NCBI GenBank assembly: GCA_036426205.1
Contig: CM071570.1
Location: 75,629,691-75,693,690, forward strand
Source of the DNA: Ascaphus truei
Taxonomy: Eukaryota; Chordata; Amphibia; Anura; Ascaphidae
Direction of reading: 5' to 3'
Length of the DNA stretch: 64,000 bases
Part shown: piece after piece, positions 31,886-44,706 of the stretch
How positions within the stretch are numbered: position 1 is the stretch's first letter
Layout of the letters: each line of letters begins with the position of its first letter
Position numbers and translations under genes: made by a program
The notes under the pieces: generated by a model
Told to the model about the DNA's origin: nothing
Database searches by the model: none
The model's input: the letters and a program-made list of their open reading frames with translations, nothing else

Positions 31886-33988
31886 CTGTGAAGTGAATAA
31901 GTCTTTTTAGACAGAGAGTGATGATTTTCATGTCTTTCATAGCTACAGAAAACAAAGTAAATTATTTGTTGCAGTGATTTTAATTGTATCTATCTGCTCA
32001 ACAGTGAAAGTATTGTTATCCATTAATTTCATGTAACTTGTATATTTAAATTACTTTTACCATTTTTCTCTGCAATGTATTGTGTGGCAGACTTAAGAAG
32101 GCTAATGGTTGTGGCATATCCTGCTGGCCTATTTATGGAAAGGTGCATGGCATGATGCTATGTGAAATGTCAGGGGTTGCAGGGGCCCATTTAAAAAAAC
32201 ACTTATCAGTGTAATTGGTTTTCTTGGAAAAATGTACGCATCCTTAAGGTCATTCTCTTACTTATTTCTATTTTGTGAATAATTAACATGTATCAGTTCT
32301 TGACAGAAACACTGGCTTCAACAATATGAGCTACTTACAGTATGTTTATTTGTTTGACTAGTGGTGGCACCATAATTACTTTGTAAACAAAATATCAGAC
32401 ATATTACTGAATGTATTGTAAGGTGTTTTATGACATTCGTAAATATGAGCCATTGTGTATATCTAGACGATCCTATAATTTAGTATCATAGACTAAAAAA
32501 AGAAAAAATGATACCTTTTCTTCCCCAGTGAGTCCCAATAGCACTCACCACCCAGAAAAAGATACTAGGGGTCAAGCAAAAATAGGAAGTGTCGTGGCAC
32601 TTGGGCTGCAAAAATTGAGGCTCATGTCACTTGAATGTTTTTTTGGCAAAGGTCTGTACAACCAGCAGTGCAGTAGTAGAATGGTTTGAGGCACCTGTTA
32701 CTTGGAATGGTATGTATTTTTCACAAGAAGAGGGGAACTCTGGTATAAACATTGCCACATGAAGTTCATGGTGTCTAAAGGTATGCCTGAAGTCAAGAGT
32801 TTTCAATAGTTCTGGAAATGATTCAGTGCTTTGCAGACAAAGTTCATTAAGTTCCACATCTACATGCTTGACCAAATAACCTGCTGGTGAGTTCCTGTGG
32901 AGAGAAGGAGATGAAGGGAGCCAACTGCTCAGTCATGGCAGCATTGTTCATTTAACATTAGAAGAGGTCATCTCTTATGTGTCATACATTTCAATAACTC
33001 CACCGCACTCGGACCTCTGTAGAAACAAAGAGGAAAAAAGTCTGTCCAACATTGCTTGGTTGGAAACGGCATTCTAGAGCCGTAGGCATCAGAACAGTGA
33101 CACCTACAGTAGATGCAAAAAAAAAAGTATTTATAGGAGTTATTCATCAAGTTTCATTATGGGTTAATGCACTCAAACAGATGTTAACTAACTCATTTTC
33201 AAGTCCATTGGAATTAATGCCTCTTCAGGTGTTGACCTGTAAAGGAGTTTGATATCTTGTGGAAAAATGTCTTTCTGACACAGTTGGCTGTCCATCCCCA
33301 ACTACAGTAGTTATGTAGTTTTAGGCCCATTAGGGGAGGTCTTCAGGGTGATGAGGAGGAACAAGTATACTTGCTTGCATATAAAGAGAACATCCCAGAT
33401 TTGGTATATAATATCTGGGGTGTTATCTTTATATGTAGTGCCCAGGATAACTAAAAACATTTTTACTTGCCAGGAGAATTAAATAATATCCCCACATGGA
33501 GCAGCATTATATCACTATGTTTGGGTTCACCAGGGATACATGTACGCCTGGTTACCCCATGAGATCATGGATAGCATTGACAACAATTGGTGTGTGTGTG
33601 TGGTAAAATGTATGTGTCTTCATCTCCAGTGTTATCTACCACCAATCAGGGTGCTGGAATCTTTAGTAGGGGTGAGAAAACCGGTGCTTCAAAGGTTAAT
33701 TGTATCCACATAATGTTATGAACACTCCGCAGTAGGACACCATATAGAATATAGGAGGTATCAGCATCCCATAACCAGGGAATGGGCAACTAGTACCTAG
33801 TGCTGCCAATGGCCCAAACACAATAATAAAGTTACAATATATGTCCCCACACTGAACAATGAATCATGAATCATGAATAAGAAAACAGGGCTGAGGTAAC
33901 TTACACTGTGGGTATTCATATGTCCTGACCATCCATGGAGTCCATATCACTGGTCAAACTGCATGCAGAATCTGCCACAGCAAAGGTA
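31886..33988. other. AT-rich intronic DNA, nothing recognised
   Basis: No element ends, exon or RNA gene recognised. Confidence 0.4.
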
Positions 33989-34517
33989 AGCAAACAAAAA
34001 ATAGGAACAAGGTAGAGCACTACCAAAAATTATTAGGAGGAGGCTCACATTTATAAAAATGGAAAAGATCTTCTTAAGTTCTGCCCGATGTTCTATATGA
34101 GTATGTGCACCTCATGCATAGTCTGCATGGATGGCAATATGCGCATGACAGCGCGCTTTCGCCGATCCCTTGACATAGATTGTCTATGTGGAAATTGTTC
34201 AATAAAGTTATTTTTGTTCAAACCGGCAAGTATCCAATTAGGTCAGGCGCTGTCTCTATTTACGGAGGAGCGCGAGGCTCATTGGACGGCGACGCGTGAC
34301 GTCATCCACTGCTGCAAAAACGTAAAATACAAAAATGCCGGTTTTAACTATTGTTCACTACACATTGATAAAGGGTGTACGGCCCGAAACGCGTAGGTAC
34401 ATTACTTGTGTATGGAGGGATTACATGATCCAATAAACTTTTCTATTTTTTATAAATGTGAGCTTCTTCCTAATAATTTTTGGCAGTGCTCTGCCTTGTT
34501 CCTATTTTTTGTTTGCT
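33989..34517. mobile_element. Element with about 80-bp terminal inverted repeats, 529 bp
   Basis: AGCAAACAAAAAATAGGAAC at the left end pairs with GTTCCTATTTTTTGTTTGCT at the right end. The pairing continues through TAGAGCAC(T)ACCAAAAATTATT and CTCACATTTATAAAAA with few mismatches. No transposase. It contains the hairpin-GAAACGCG motif copy at 34363-34400 and CAATAAAC at 34431. Target duplication not identified. Confidence 0.7.
34363..34440 (+). repeat. Hairpin-GAAAC motif, copy 4
   Basis: ATTGATAAAGGGTGTACGG is followed by CCCGAAACGCGTAGG, with stem GGG/CCC, and CAATAAACTT at 34431. Confidence 0.55.
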
Positions 34518-35914
34518 GGAATCTTTACTCCAGTCAAGTGTTGAAACATCAACCGGCATCAAAGAAGAGTTGTGTATCAGATGGGACACATTTATCCTGA
34601 AATACCGTATATCTATTTTCTCTGCCTTGCTGCTAATCAGTGACTGTAATTTTTTAAAACGACACCGTTTTTATCTTGGAAACAATACAAAATGAGTTGT
34701 AGTAAAGTAACGGGGGGATGGTGGGACAAGAGGGGAATTGCCCTTGAGACAGTCACATAAGAATATGGTGCTAGTAGTTAATAGTAATATTGGGACGAGT
34801 CCTTGCCTTGGCAAGGAAAAGAATGGGTCCCTTTGAACAGCACTCTAAATCTAAAATAATGATGAATAGTTTAAAATGTAACCTTTAATAGATAATATAA
34901 CTTAATATAATGTTGGACAGACAAACATATATCAAACATGAAAGAGACACAGTGAGTTGAAGTGAACCAGGTTACTTCTTTTATTTATGGGTTTGTAGTT
35001 ATTTATTATAAATGCATGCATTCTTTAATATTTTGCTATATATCTCTGAGAGACAGGGCTGCACACAAATGACTAAATACTAACAAATGGGAATTGTTTG
35101 TTGATATACCTGTTGTTGATCTTTTCATTCTCTGAGAACCTTGGATGCACTGCCCCCACTATGCCAATAAAAGCACATTTTAATATACAGTAGTGCTCAT
35201 GAGCGTGGCCTCGCCTCTTGTCAGCTAGCAAATCAAACTCTGGTTTCTGCAGCTGAAAATACAACCTCTTTAGTGCTACAGGAGCCTTCGAACTCAAGTC
35301 TGTGCTTTAAAATTATACATGGTTGTTAGTAAGTTCAATTAACTTTTCTGTAACTCCTCCACTCCCAAAGGGTCCTGCAATGCATTGCAAAAAAATGTGT
35401 TGCAGATCTTCCTGGCAGGAAAGTGGTAACTCTTTCATACAGTGGAAGTGGCTATCGGTACGTATGTGGTTGATAAGAATGACTATTAGTATTGTTGTAC
35501 TATTACACTTTTCTGAAGCAGAGACATCATCTGTCAAAAATTATGGCTTATCAAATATTTAATGTTCTTCCAAATATAGCAAAAAACTTTTTTTTGCAAA
35601 GAAAAGGGAAAACTTCTTCCATGTCCCTTTATTTCCACTATCAGTGAAACAGATCTTGTTTCATTTTTTTGGGATCAAAATCAAAGACGCCTGAGCATTA
35701 CTTACAAACTACTCTATGCTGTATTTGTTTTGGATCATTTATTATGACAAATGAAAGATTAGTGGTTCACTGAGCTATGTTCTCTTGCATTTTATCCTGA
35801 CATTTATTTTGCTTCTGAATGCCTTGGATTATGAAACAAAATCATTAATGCTCCAAAGGGCACACTTTGAAGCAACAAAAATTACAAAGATGAGAAGATA
35901 TAAACGGCTGTAAC

Positions 35915-35955
<41 letters not shown>

Positions 35956-37530
35956 CCCCTGTATAGGTTGAGCATTGAATTAAATACACTGTAAAGAATT
36001 TCAGATTTGACTTTCCAGTATTTTAGTTGAGAGCAAAATCTTGATCATTGATCTCTTTCTGTATAAAAAAAAAAATGTGTTTATGATTTTGATTTTTAAC
36101 AATGCACATATATGATGTCATATTACTAAACGCATTCACTTGAATATGCTGTAAAATGGCATACAGAATAGCACCACTGTAAATATAGGCTATTAGCATT
36201 TCCTTTTTATTTGAAAAAACGTAGAAAGAAACCTATATATCGTTGTAATTATTACATGATTTCAGTGTAATAAACAATAGTAATTCAAAGAAGAATTCCT
36301 TGCTGTGTCCCCCAGCAGAACATTTTAATTGTCATGCATTATTCTACATTGTAGTAAATATGGCTGTGATAATCGATTGAGCAGGACATGTCTATAGTCA
36401 ACAGCAACTCTGTGTAATTTATTCTTCATGCTGCAGCAACATCTGAAAGGCTTTCATCGCAAAGACATGCAAAAAAACCAAGTCTGTTGTTTTTTTTGTT
36501 TTTTTAATGTATCTCAACTTGACCGAACTGTTGACTTTTGTACTGTTGCTTTTCTCAGTACCTATTTGTGCTTGACAGCTTCAGGACCTATTATGGTTCT
36601 TAGCTCTCACATTTATCTAAACATGAATAAAGTAAAATGAATTTTACAGATTGCCATTTCAGTAAAAGCCATGCAGCTGAGTGCCTACAGCTCGTGAATA
36701 TATAACTCACAGCAGTAAAATACACCATGCCAGTGGCAAGCCAAGGAAGGCCTAAGAGAGGCTATGAAGTCATGCTGCCCCATCTGAATGGAAGAGGAAA
36801 TGGGCAGTGTGGGGAAACATGCCAATAACTGTTGCATCTCTTGTGCGTCCAGTATAAAGATTTAAAATGTATTATAAATTAGTCACAAAGAATCACCCAA
36901 TGAGAGTGGCGTGAACATCATTTTGTATTAATACATGAGTGTTCTTCTACTGCTCAGAAAAATACATTAGACAGCTGAAAAGAGTGTGAATAACGGGAAG
37001 AAGTATTATAAGTCCTCTCCTACCACCAAAATTGAATTAGTGCCTGAAGTTGGTTATCCACTTTGAGATATTCCAAGCTCTTTACCAAAGAATGCGTCAA
37101 AAAGCCAATTACTTAATAATAATGTTGTCAACTTTGCTCACTGCACTCAGGGGTCAGTGGGTGATGGTGGTAGGTAGTACCGCATAGCACTACATCTTTT
37201 ATTTTTCATAATCTAAGTACCACTACTTCTGTTCTGACAAACAGTTCCAGTTTCTACTTAAGGAAAATTTGATTTATTTTATTACGGATTTCTCCTTTTC
37301 AACTCTGTAAGCATAAATATTGTATACAGTAAATCTTCCTAGAATATGACTAGATGGAGCAATTGTGAAGGTCCACTTATTTTTCTGTGATAAAACTGAT
37401 GTTGTTTTGTTCCTAGTGAGAAATAGGGAGTGGGTGTTGCTAAACTTAAATAATTCACCACCAATGTTTGGTTACAAATCAATATCCCTTTAACCTACAG
37501 TACATACAGGACATATATCCAATTTTACTG
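34518..37530. other. AT-rich intronic DNA with TA repeat
   Basis: A (TA)n run occupies about 35914-35955. No exon or element ends recognised. Confidence 0.45.
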
Positions 37531-38763
37531 TGTAGCCAGGTCCCCTCTGCACAGCGGACCCCCCCCCCCCTCTCTGCCACTCACTGCGGCTGAGCGCGGG
37601 TGCACGTTACGCCCCTTCTCAGCTAGGGGAGGCAAGCGGAGCATCGGGTTGCGTGCAGGGCGGTTGCTATGTGCGGCGATCGTGAGCAGGGAATCCCGGC
37701 GGCTCCCAATGCAGGGCGTCACCATCATAGGTTGCCTGGCGCATGCGCAGTTAGCGCAGATGTGCAGAGGTCCTCAGAACAGGTCGCGCATGCGCAGTGG
37801 GTACCAAGCATCACGGACCAACCAGGAGAGGGCTCCAGTCAAGGACTACAAGTCCCATGAGCCTTAGGGGACCCCATGTGATGCCAGGGAGCCAATAGGG
37901 CCGCAGCATCTCCCTGCAGAGGAGAATAGATACTTTTTGCGGGGTTTGGAGCACATTAGTCGGCGTGAGGAGCAGCTAGGGGAAGGAGGTTGGGTGCAGG
38001 AGTCAGTGACTCCCTGCACTAGGCCAGCAGCCCCCTAAGCCCCAGATAGCCCTGAGTCACCAGTAGTTTGAGTGTTGTAGGGACAGGCCCCAGGATAGGG
38101 ACCCTGCCCCTTAATACCCAGAGTCAGTTAGGGGCACAGCGGACGCTGCGCGTCCATCCAGAGGTTTGGGCTCAGACCTCCGCTGCCGCTGCAGCAGCCA
38201 TCCGGGTGGGATCGCCCCGGATGGTAGTTCCTGTATTCATCAGCCTTCGGATCCTTTGTGAAGCTCCTTGGCAGGCCCGGGCACTGGAATGCTCGGCAGG
38301 TAACCATCACCAAGTGCACCAATGATCCTACATATATATTATATTCATACGGGACTAGTGGTTGCGCAGTCACACATATCATCTCCCTTTAAGGGTGCGG
38401 GACATATTGTGTGGGGTTATTGGACACGGGGTGGGATCACCCGGTGTAGGTGGGAGCGTCCTGCGAGACGCAGTAGTTAGTGTCTCCTCTAGTGAGGGAC
38501 ACCTGTTGATATATGAATAAGTATTGCTACAGTAAAGTCATTGGTTATTTTACATGCGGTGTGTGGAGTGATATATATATATTTGTCCTGCGAGGAACCA
38601 CTCCTCCTCTGGCGGGAGCCATCGCAGGTGGAGGCGTTGTACCATGAGATTGTGTGATATGTATGTACCCCAGGCTCCCCGAGCGGAGGCTTAGGCTCCT
38701 GAGAGCCACACAGGTATACACAGCAGGTAGTAGCGCCTGTATTCACAGGGAATACCCGTTACA
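37531..38763 (+). repeat. 5' LTR (1233 bp) of the PNMA-like-gag element
   Basis: Starts TGTAGCCAGG and ends ATACCCGTTACA, with TG...CA ends. The first 742 bases match the right LTR (44707-45447). The last 490 or so (from about 38270) are absent there but reappear in the partial LTRs of the 56.6-59.2 kb palindrome. GC-rich with CpG in its first half. The right LTR truncation prevents checking for a target duplication. Confidence 0.9.
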
Positions 38764-38785
38764 TTTTGAGGCACTGCTGAGATTC
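38764..38785 (+). promoter_or_regulatory. Primer-binding-site-like sequence
   Basis: TTTTGAGGCACTGCTGAGAT directly follows the LTR. It is complementary, with one or two mismatches at the 3' CCA-matching end, to a tRNA ending …CAGTGCCTCCA (a tRNA-Thr type is plausible). Primer identity is not established. Confidence 0.45.
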
Positions 38786-38835
38786 AGTCCTGGGGTGCCC
38801 TACTCAGTAGTTCACATAGTATCCTATCAGTCAGC

Positions 38836-40230
38836 ATGTCTGCGCTCACGCCCCAACAAGTGGCTGACTGGGCCGAAAAGCTAGGAGAGCTCCTGCGACA
38901 CGTAGTCGCCGTAGACGGGGTACCTGCCGATGTATCCATGTTTACTGTCTGCAGCGCAGTAAGGACATTACCAGGTCTGGCGGGCACCCGCCACATCAGC
39001 AAGCACTACAACATTGACCGGCAAGAGAACACCCTATTGGTGGCCACCAAACAAGCTATACCCCCTGATAGAGGCCCACGAGTAGTGTATCTTCCAGAGA
39101 CTTTACCGCAAAGGTGCCCTCTAATTTACCCTGGAACCGTTTCCACTCACGTAACTTCCCTTACCAGACCTGCGGGTTGGGAAGACAAAGATATGGCCGC
39201 CAGTACACCCATCAGATCAGACATATCTCTACCCCGAGTGACCTTCTCTTCTGATGCTAGGCAAGGGGCCACCAGCTGGGCCGGTAGCTCGCCAACATCA
39301 CCGGTCCCTAACCGGTTAGTGAACAGCTTCACCCCAACCTCTAACAGTCAGGGAGCGGGGATCGCAAGTGCCTCAGACAGGGGCGGCTCCATGCTAGGAG
39401 TGACATTCCCACAGCTTGTGGAAGCGATAACTACGTCTGCCCAAGCCCAAAATTACAGTAAGTTGAATTCGTTTTCAGGAATGGTTCCTGTCCCCGCAGG
39501 CGAGTAAAGCATCGAGTCTTGGAAGGAACACACCATCTAGGTGATCGATGAATGGCCCTGCTCTGAAACGGTCAGACGTCAGAGAATCCTGGAAAGCCTC
39601 CGACCTCCAGCAGCCACCATGGTCAGTGTACAGCGCGACCAAGACCCTGATCTCTCTGCTCATCAGATGGTAGACTTGTTGGTCCAGATCTATGGCAAAG
39701 ATGAAGAGGAGAGTGAGCTGTGGTTCAAATATTACGGTCTCCGACAGAAGGAGAAGGAAGACCTGTCAGATTTCCTTCAACGAATCCAGCTAGTCCTGTG
39801 GAAATTGCGAACTTGCGGACTCATCCTAGCCTCAGAGATGGACGAATACCGGCGCAAGCAGTTCCTCCGAGGGGCCATTCCCAGACATCACATAGTGATC
39901 ATGATCAGGTGCTCACTAATGGAGGGGCCTCCCCTTACCTTCATGGACATTTTGGGGATTGTCAAAGGGCATGAAGCCTATACCAAGCTGCATACAGGCA
40001 CCAAGGTCAAAGATCCCCCTGCGAGTGACATCCCAGGAGTCTCCGCTCGCCGGATGAAGAAACCTGTCAAAGAGGAAGAGGAGCCACCCAAGTCGCCCTC
40101 GACGAAAGGCCGGACTTTCCTCCCCCACTTACCCAAGATGACTAGATCCTAAAGATATCGTCTGCTATGGTTGTGGACAGAAAGGCCATTTCTCCAGAGA
40201 GTGGCCGGATGGGGGCACCCAAGAAAAGAA
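38836..40230 (+). pseudogene. PNMA-like gag of the gypsy element
   Basis: A gag frame opens at ATG 38836 (MSALTPQQVADWAEKLGELL). Its N-terminal region (YNIDRQ…LLVATKQAIPPD…GPRVVYLPETL) suggests the RNA-binding-like N-terminal fold of PNMA proteins. The capsid region from about 39470 (SFSGMVPVPAGE… IESW… EHT… RRQRILESLRPPAA… FLQRIQLVLWKLR) matches the capsid of the PNMA family, the domesticated gag genes of mammals. A zinc knuckle follows (C-YG-C-GQKG-H-FSRE-W, 40163-40204) in which the last cysteine is TGG Trp. Stops at 39505 and 39538 and a frame change near 40140 interrupt it. This shows a PNMA-type gag on a mobile element. Confidence 0.85.
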
Positions 40231-40261
40231 AACGCCCAGTAAAGGAAGCTCGGCTAGGTCT

Positions 40262-42640
40262 ATGATCTGCCAGATACATACCACAGAAGCCAAGACATCC
40301 GAGGCTACCCCTGCGCCTCCTGCAGCTACTACTGACCTAAAGCCCAGACCGGCCGGGGATGGTTACTGTCAGGTAGGCCCCTCTGCCATCGTGCGTGTGG
40401 TAATAGAAGGAGTCTATGCCTCTGCTTTACTGGACACCGGGTCCCAAGTGACCATAATCTACCGACCATTCTACGACCAACACCTTAAGCACTGTCCCCT
40501 GCGGTCGGCGGAACATATGAAGGTGAGGGGGTTGAGCAATGAAGATTTCCCCATCGATGGGATTGTGAGAATTCAACTGTAGATACTTCAATTGAATACC
40601 GGTAAGAAACATCCCATGCATGTGGAGGCAATGGTATGCCCGAAGCCTCAAGGACAGTGTCAGTACCCGGTCATCTTGGGAACAAATACAGATATAGTGC
40701 GAGCCATAATCAGAGCCTACCTGAAAGAGACCAATGAATTGCCAATGGTCAATCCACTCCTTGACCCTGTACTGAGAGAGGAGTGCAACAGAGTTTATGC
40801 CTTAGAGCGTCACGGGGACCTCTACAATCGTCAACGCGGACGGACGACCATTTTACCAGGGGGAGTGCAATGCATGGCCATCTGGTGCTGTTATCCGGAT
40901 CGAGATGAGACCGATCATCTGTTCTCTCTGGAGAGTGCCCCTGATGAAGAGACCCAGAGAGGGTATAGGGTAATACCCGAAGTGAGAGAGTGGACGACCA
41001 GAATTCCTCTACGAACCTACGTGTATGTTCAAAATATCTCTCCATTTCCGATGGACATTGATGTAGGACAAAGTCTGGGCCGCATATATCCCGTCAGCCT
41101 GGTAGAAACAGTGCCCCAGGTGAACGCCGCTGCAGTGGGTGAGCAGTTAGTCGATCTGGACTTCAACTTCGGAGACTCGACGCTGCCAACTGAGTGGAAG
41201 GATCGACTGACGGCCAAGCTGAATGAAAGAAGGACGGTATTTTCCACCAGCAAGATGGATGTGGGCCGCAGTCGCAGCGCCCAACACACCATTAGGTTGA
41301 GTGACGCCACTCCGTTCCGTGAACGCTCTCGTCGTATCGCCCCCAGGGGTGTGGATGATGTAAGGAACTTCCTAAAGGAAATGGAGACCGCTGGGATATT
41401 GACGGAGTCTCGGAGTCCTTATGCATCACCCATAGTGGTGGTAAGGAAGAAGAATGGATCTGTAAGATTGTGCGTCGATTATCGAACTCTGAATAATCGT
41501 ACGGTACCCGATCAATACAACCTCCCACGCATTGAAGAAATCCTGAATGCTCTAACCGGGAGCCAATGGTTTAGTGTGCTCGACTTACGATCTGGGTACT
41601 ACCAGGTACCTATGAGTGAAGAGGACCAGGAAAAGACAGCCTTCGTCTGCCCCCTGGGATTCTACCAATTTACGCGTATGCCCCAAGGTATATGTGGAGC
41701 TCCTGCTACCTTCCAGCGACTGATGGAGAAAACAAATCAGGGACATGAACCCTCGGGAGTGTCTTGTCTACCTGGATGACATCATTGTCTTTGGGAAGAC
41801 CCTGGAAGAGCACGAAGAGAGGCTGCTGAAGGTGATAGACCGTCTTGGAAAAGAAGGATTGAAGTTATCCCTCGACAAGTGTCGGTTTTGTCACACTTCG
41901 GTGACCTACATGGGACATATCGTGTCTGCTCAAGGAATTGCTACCGATCCAGCCAAAGTAGAAGCGGTAGTGAACTTGCCGCATCCCGAGAATGTCACGG
42001 AACTGCGATCATTCCTTGGTTTCTGTGGGTAATACCGTCGCTTTATGGAAGGATACTCTAGTCGAGCTAAACCCCTGAACAATCTCCTGAAGATATACCC
42101 CGAAGATACCGGAAGGAAGACCACGTCAGCCCGTCAACCGTTTGGCGATAAGTGGACGTCCGAGTGTGAACGGGCCTTCCTGAACTTGAAGAAAAGCCTG
42201 ACTGAAGCACCAGTGCTTGCGTATGCTGATCCAGAACAACCATACGTTCTGCATGTGGATGCCAGTCTCAATGGACTGGGTGCTGTCCTGCATCAGAAGC
42301 ACCCCGAGGGTCTTCGGCCTGTATCCTACATCAGCCACAATCTGACACCCAGTGAACAGAAATACCCTGTACACAAGCAAGAGTTCCTGGCTCTCAAATG
42401 AACGATCACAGAGAAACTTCATGATTACCTCTATGGTGTTACGTTTGAGGTAAGGACGGATAACAATCTCCTCACGTACATCAATACTTCCGCCAAGTTG
42501 GATGCAGCAGGGCACCGATGGCTGGCAACCCTATGTAACTACAGATTCTCTCTGAAGTACAAGCCGGGGCCTTTGAACATTGGAGCTGACGCTCTATCAC
42601 GACGACCAGGATTAAGTGCTACTCCCGATGATGATGAATG
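40262..42640 (+). pseudogene. Protease, reverse transcriptase and RNase H of the PNMA-gag element
   Basis: Protease: IVRVVIEGVYASALLDTGSQ, with the catalytic DTG at about 40433. Reverse transcriptase: VVVRKKNGSVRLCVDYRTLN, SVLDLRSGYYQVPM and FTRMPQGICGAPATFQ, then a frameshift near 41730, then YLDD at 41769-41780 and LGF-type residues. RNase H: YVLHVDASLNGLGAVLHQKH, the catalytic Asp of D-A-S intact, then KYPVHKQEFLALK, HDYLYGVTFEVRTDNN and LKYKPGPLNIGADALSRR. In-frame stops at 40580, 42030 and 42399 interrupt the frame. Together these domains copy RNA to DNA. Non-functional as written but otherwise well preserved. Confidence 0.92.
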
Positions 42641-44588
42641 GGAAGAGATCCCCGGGCCTGGGATGCGAGCAATGTGTAGCATAGCGGCCGTCATCAATGA
42701 TCAAGTGGCCTTCTCCGAACTACAAGTTGCATATTCGTTAGGATGCCAGTCGCAGGCTATTCCCGCCGCTTACTGCGATCCCAAGGGAATGAACAGAACC
42801 AATGACAAAGTCATAAGATGGAAAGACTTAGTGGACTATCAAATGAGAGATCCAGTAATCAGCATCATTCGGCAAGCTGTTCAAAGAAAGAATCCAGCTC
42901 TACTGAAGAGTGCTCCCCGAGACCTGATCGCATTTCTAATGCGTGAGGTGGACAAGTTCGAGATAGACAATTGCTTGCTCTATAGGGTAGTCCAATATCA
43001 CAACCACCCTGATAGGCGACAACTGGTTCTACCCCAAAACTTGAGATATATGGTGTTGAAGTCTCTACATGATGAACATGGGCACCTCGGTGTAGAGAAG
43101 ACTTTTGGGTTAGTCCGAGACCGTTTCTTCTGGCCCAAGATGCGGGAAGCAGTGGAACAACACTGCCGCCGTTGTTCCCGGTGTGTCCAATGCAAGACTT
43201 TGCCTACCAGAGCAGCCCCCGTGGCCCATCTCAAGAGTTCTGGTCCAATGGACCTGGTGTGTATGGACTTTTTGTGTATTGAACCCGATACCCGAGGAAT
43301 CTGTAACGTGCTGGTCATCACGGACCATTACACCCGGTATGCTGAGGCCTTCCCCACAAAAGACCAGAAGGCCATCACCGTCACAAAAATACTATGGGAG
43401 AAGTTCTTCGTTCACTACGGTCTTCCAAACCGACTTCACTCCGACCAAGGGCGAGATTTTGAGACCACTCTGATCCGAGAATTTCTCAAAATGCTGAACA
43501 TCGCCAAATCCCGGACGACTCCGTACCACCCCGAAGGAGACGCTTTGCCTGAACGATTCAACAGGACCTTTTTGGACATGCTCGGAACCCTGAAGGGTGC
43601 GCAGAAAACGGAATGGAGTCGACACGTAGAAGCTTTGGTACACGCGTACAACTGTACTCGCCATGAGTCCACTGGATTCTCCCCATACTTCCTCATGTTT
43701 GGGCGGGAGGCAAGACTCCCAGTAGATGTGCGTCATCGAGTATCAACGGATGGGATACACAATGCTACCCATTTCAAGTATGTGCAAAGGCTAAAGGACA
43801 GTTTGCAGCAAGCGTAGCAACAGGCTGAGAAGTCTACAGCTAAACTTAATGCTGGCAATAAGAGACGATATGACAATAAAGTCAAGTATCGGGAGCTACG
43901 TCCTGGGGACGCTGTGTTGCTTCGTAATCTGGGAGTCCCCGGAAAACATAAACTGGCGGATCGATGGAGAGACGGCGTATATGAGGTAGAGTCACAGATG
44001 CCCGGCCTCCCTGTCTATCGCATCAAAGACACTGACGGCCGGGTAAAGGTTTGGCATCGTAATCACCTTCTCCCCATCCCCCAAGTGGGAGACAAAGAAG
44101 CAGAAATATTGGCCACACCGCTCAACGGTGAGTCCGACTTATCAGAGTTGGGTCAAGAGACTGTAAATGATGAAACTCACTCTGAAACTCCTGAAGACCC
44201 TATGGAAGGACCCTCTCAAAGGGACTATTCCACAGAAGGGGCATCTCCCTTAGGAGCTACTGGTAAAGGGCCCCGTAGGCCAACGCCTACTAAGGTGGCA
44301 CCAACAGGCCAGCCTTTGGATCCACAGAGCCCGTGCTTTGTGCCAAACAGAGACTGTTCAGAGACATTTCTCACCTCAAGGGAAGAGGCTGAGCCTCAGA
44401 ACTGTACTTACTACTCCCCAGAGGGAGTTACTGAAGAACAGCTCCGTAGGAGCCAAAGAGTCAGGTACCCTCCAAATCGGGTAACCTATGATCAAATTGG
44501 GGCACCACATTATGAGGCTCAGCAGTGGTCTCGGAGCAAAATCCAATCCGTGATTGTGATGCTCACAGAACTGTGTAACATTGTTTAA
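42641..44588 (+). pseudogene. Integrase and C-terminal tail of the PNMA-gag element
   Basis: The HHCC module is visible (LHDEHGHLGVEKT…, CRRCSRCVQC). The catalytic triad is Asp in CMDFL (43266), Asp in HSDQGRDFE (43443) and Glu in LPERFNRTF (43551), the last pair separated by 35 residues. A TAG at 43815 interrupts the frame just before the C-terminal region, where GPY/F-type and chromatin-proximal residues (DAVLLRNLG, KLADRWRDGVYEV, WHRNHLLP) follow to the stop at 44586. The tail after 44100 is Pro/Glu/Ser-rich and probably unstructured. Confidence 0.92.
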
Positions 44589-44696
44589 AGTTGATGCAAT
44601 GTGCTAAGTTATATTCGTATAAGATGAATTTTTATTATATAACTGATGTATTAGTTTTGCAGTTGTGTTCCAAGCGAGGACGTTGGGGTTTTTACC

Positions 44697-44706
44697 AGGA
44701 GGAGGA
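44697..44706 (+). promoter_or_regulatory. Polypurine tract
   Basis: AGGAGGAGGA precedes the right LTR at 44707. Confidence 0.75.
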
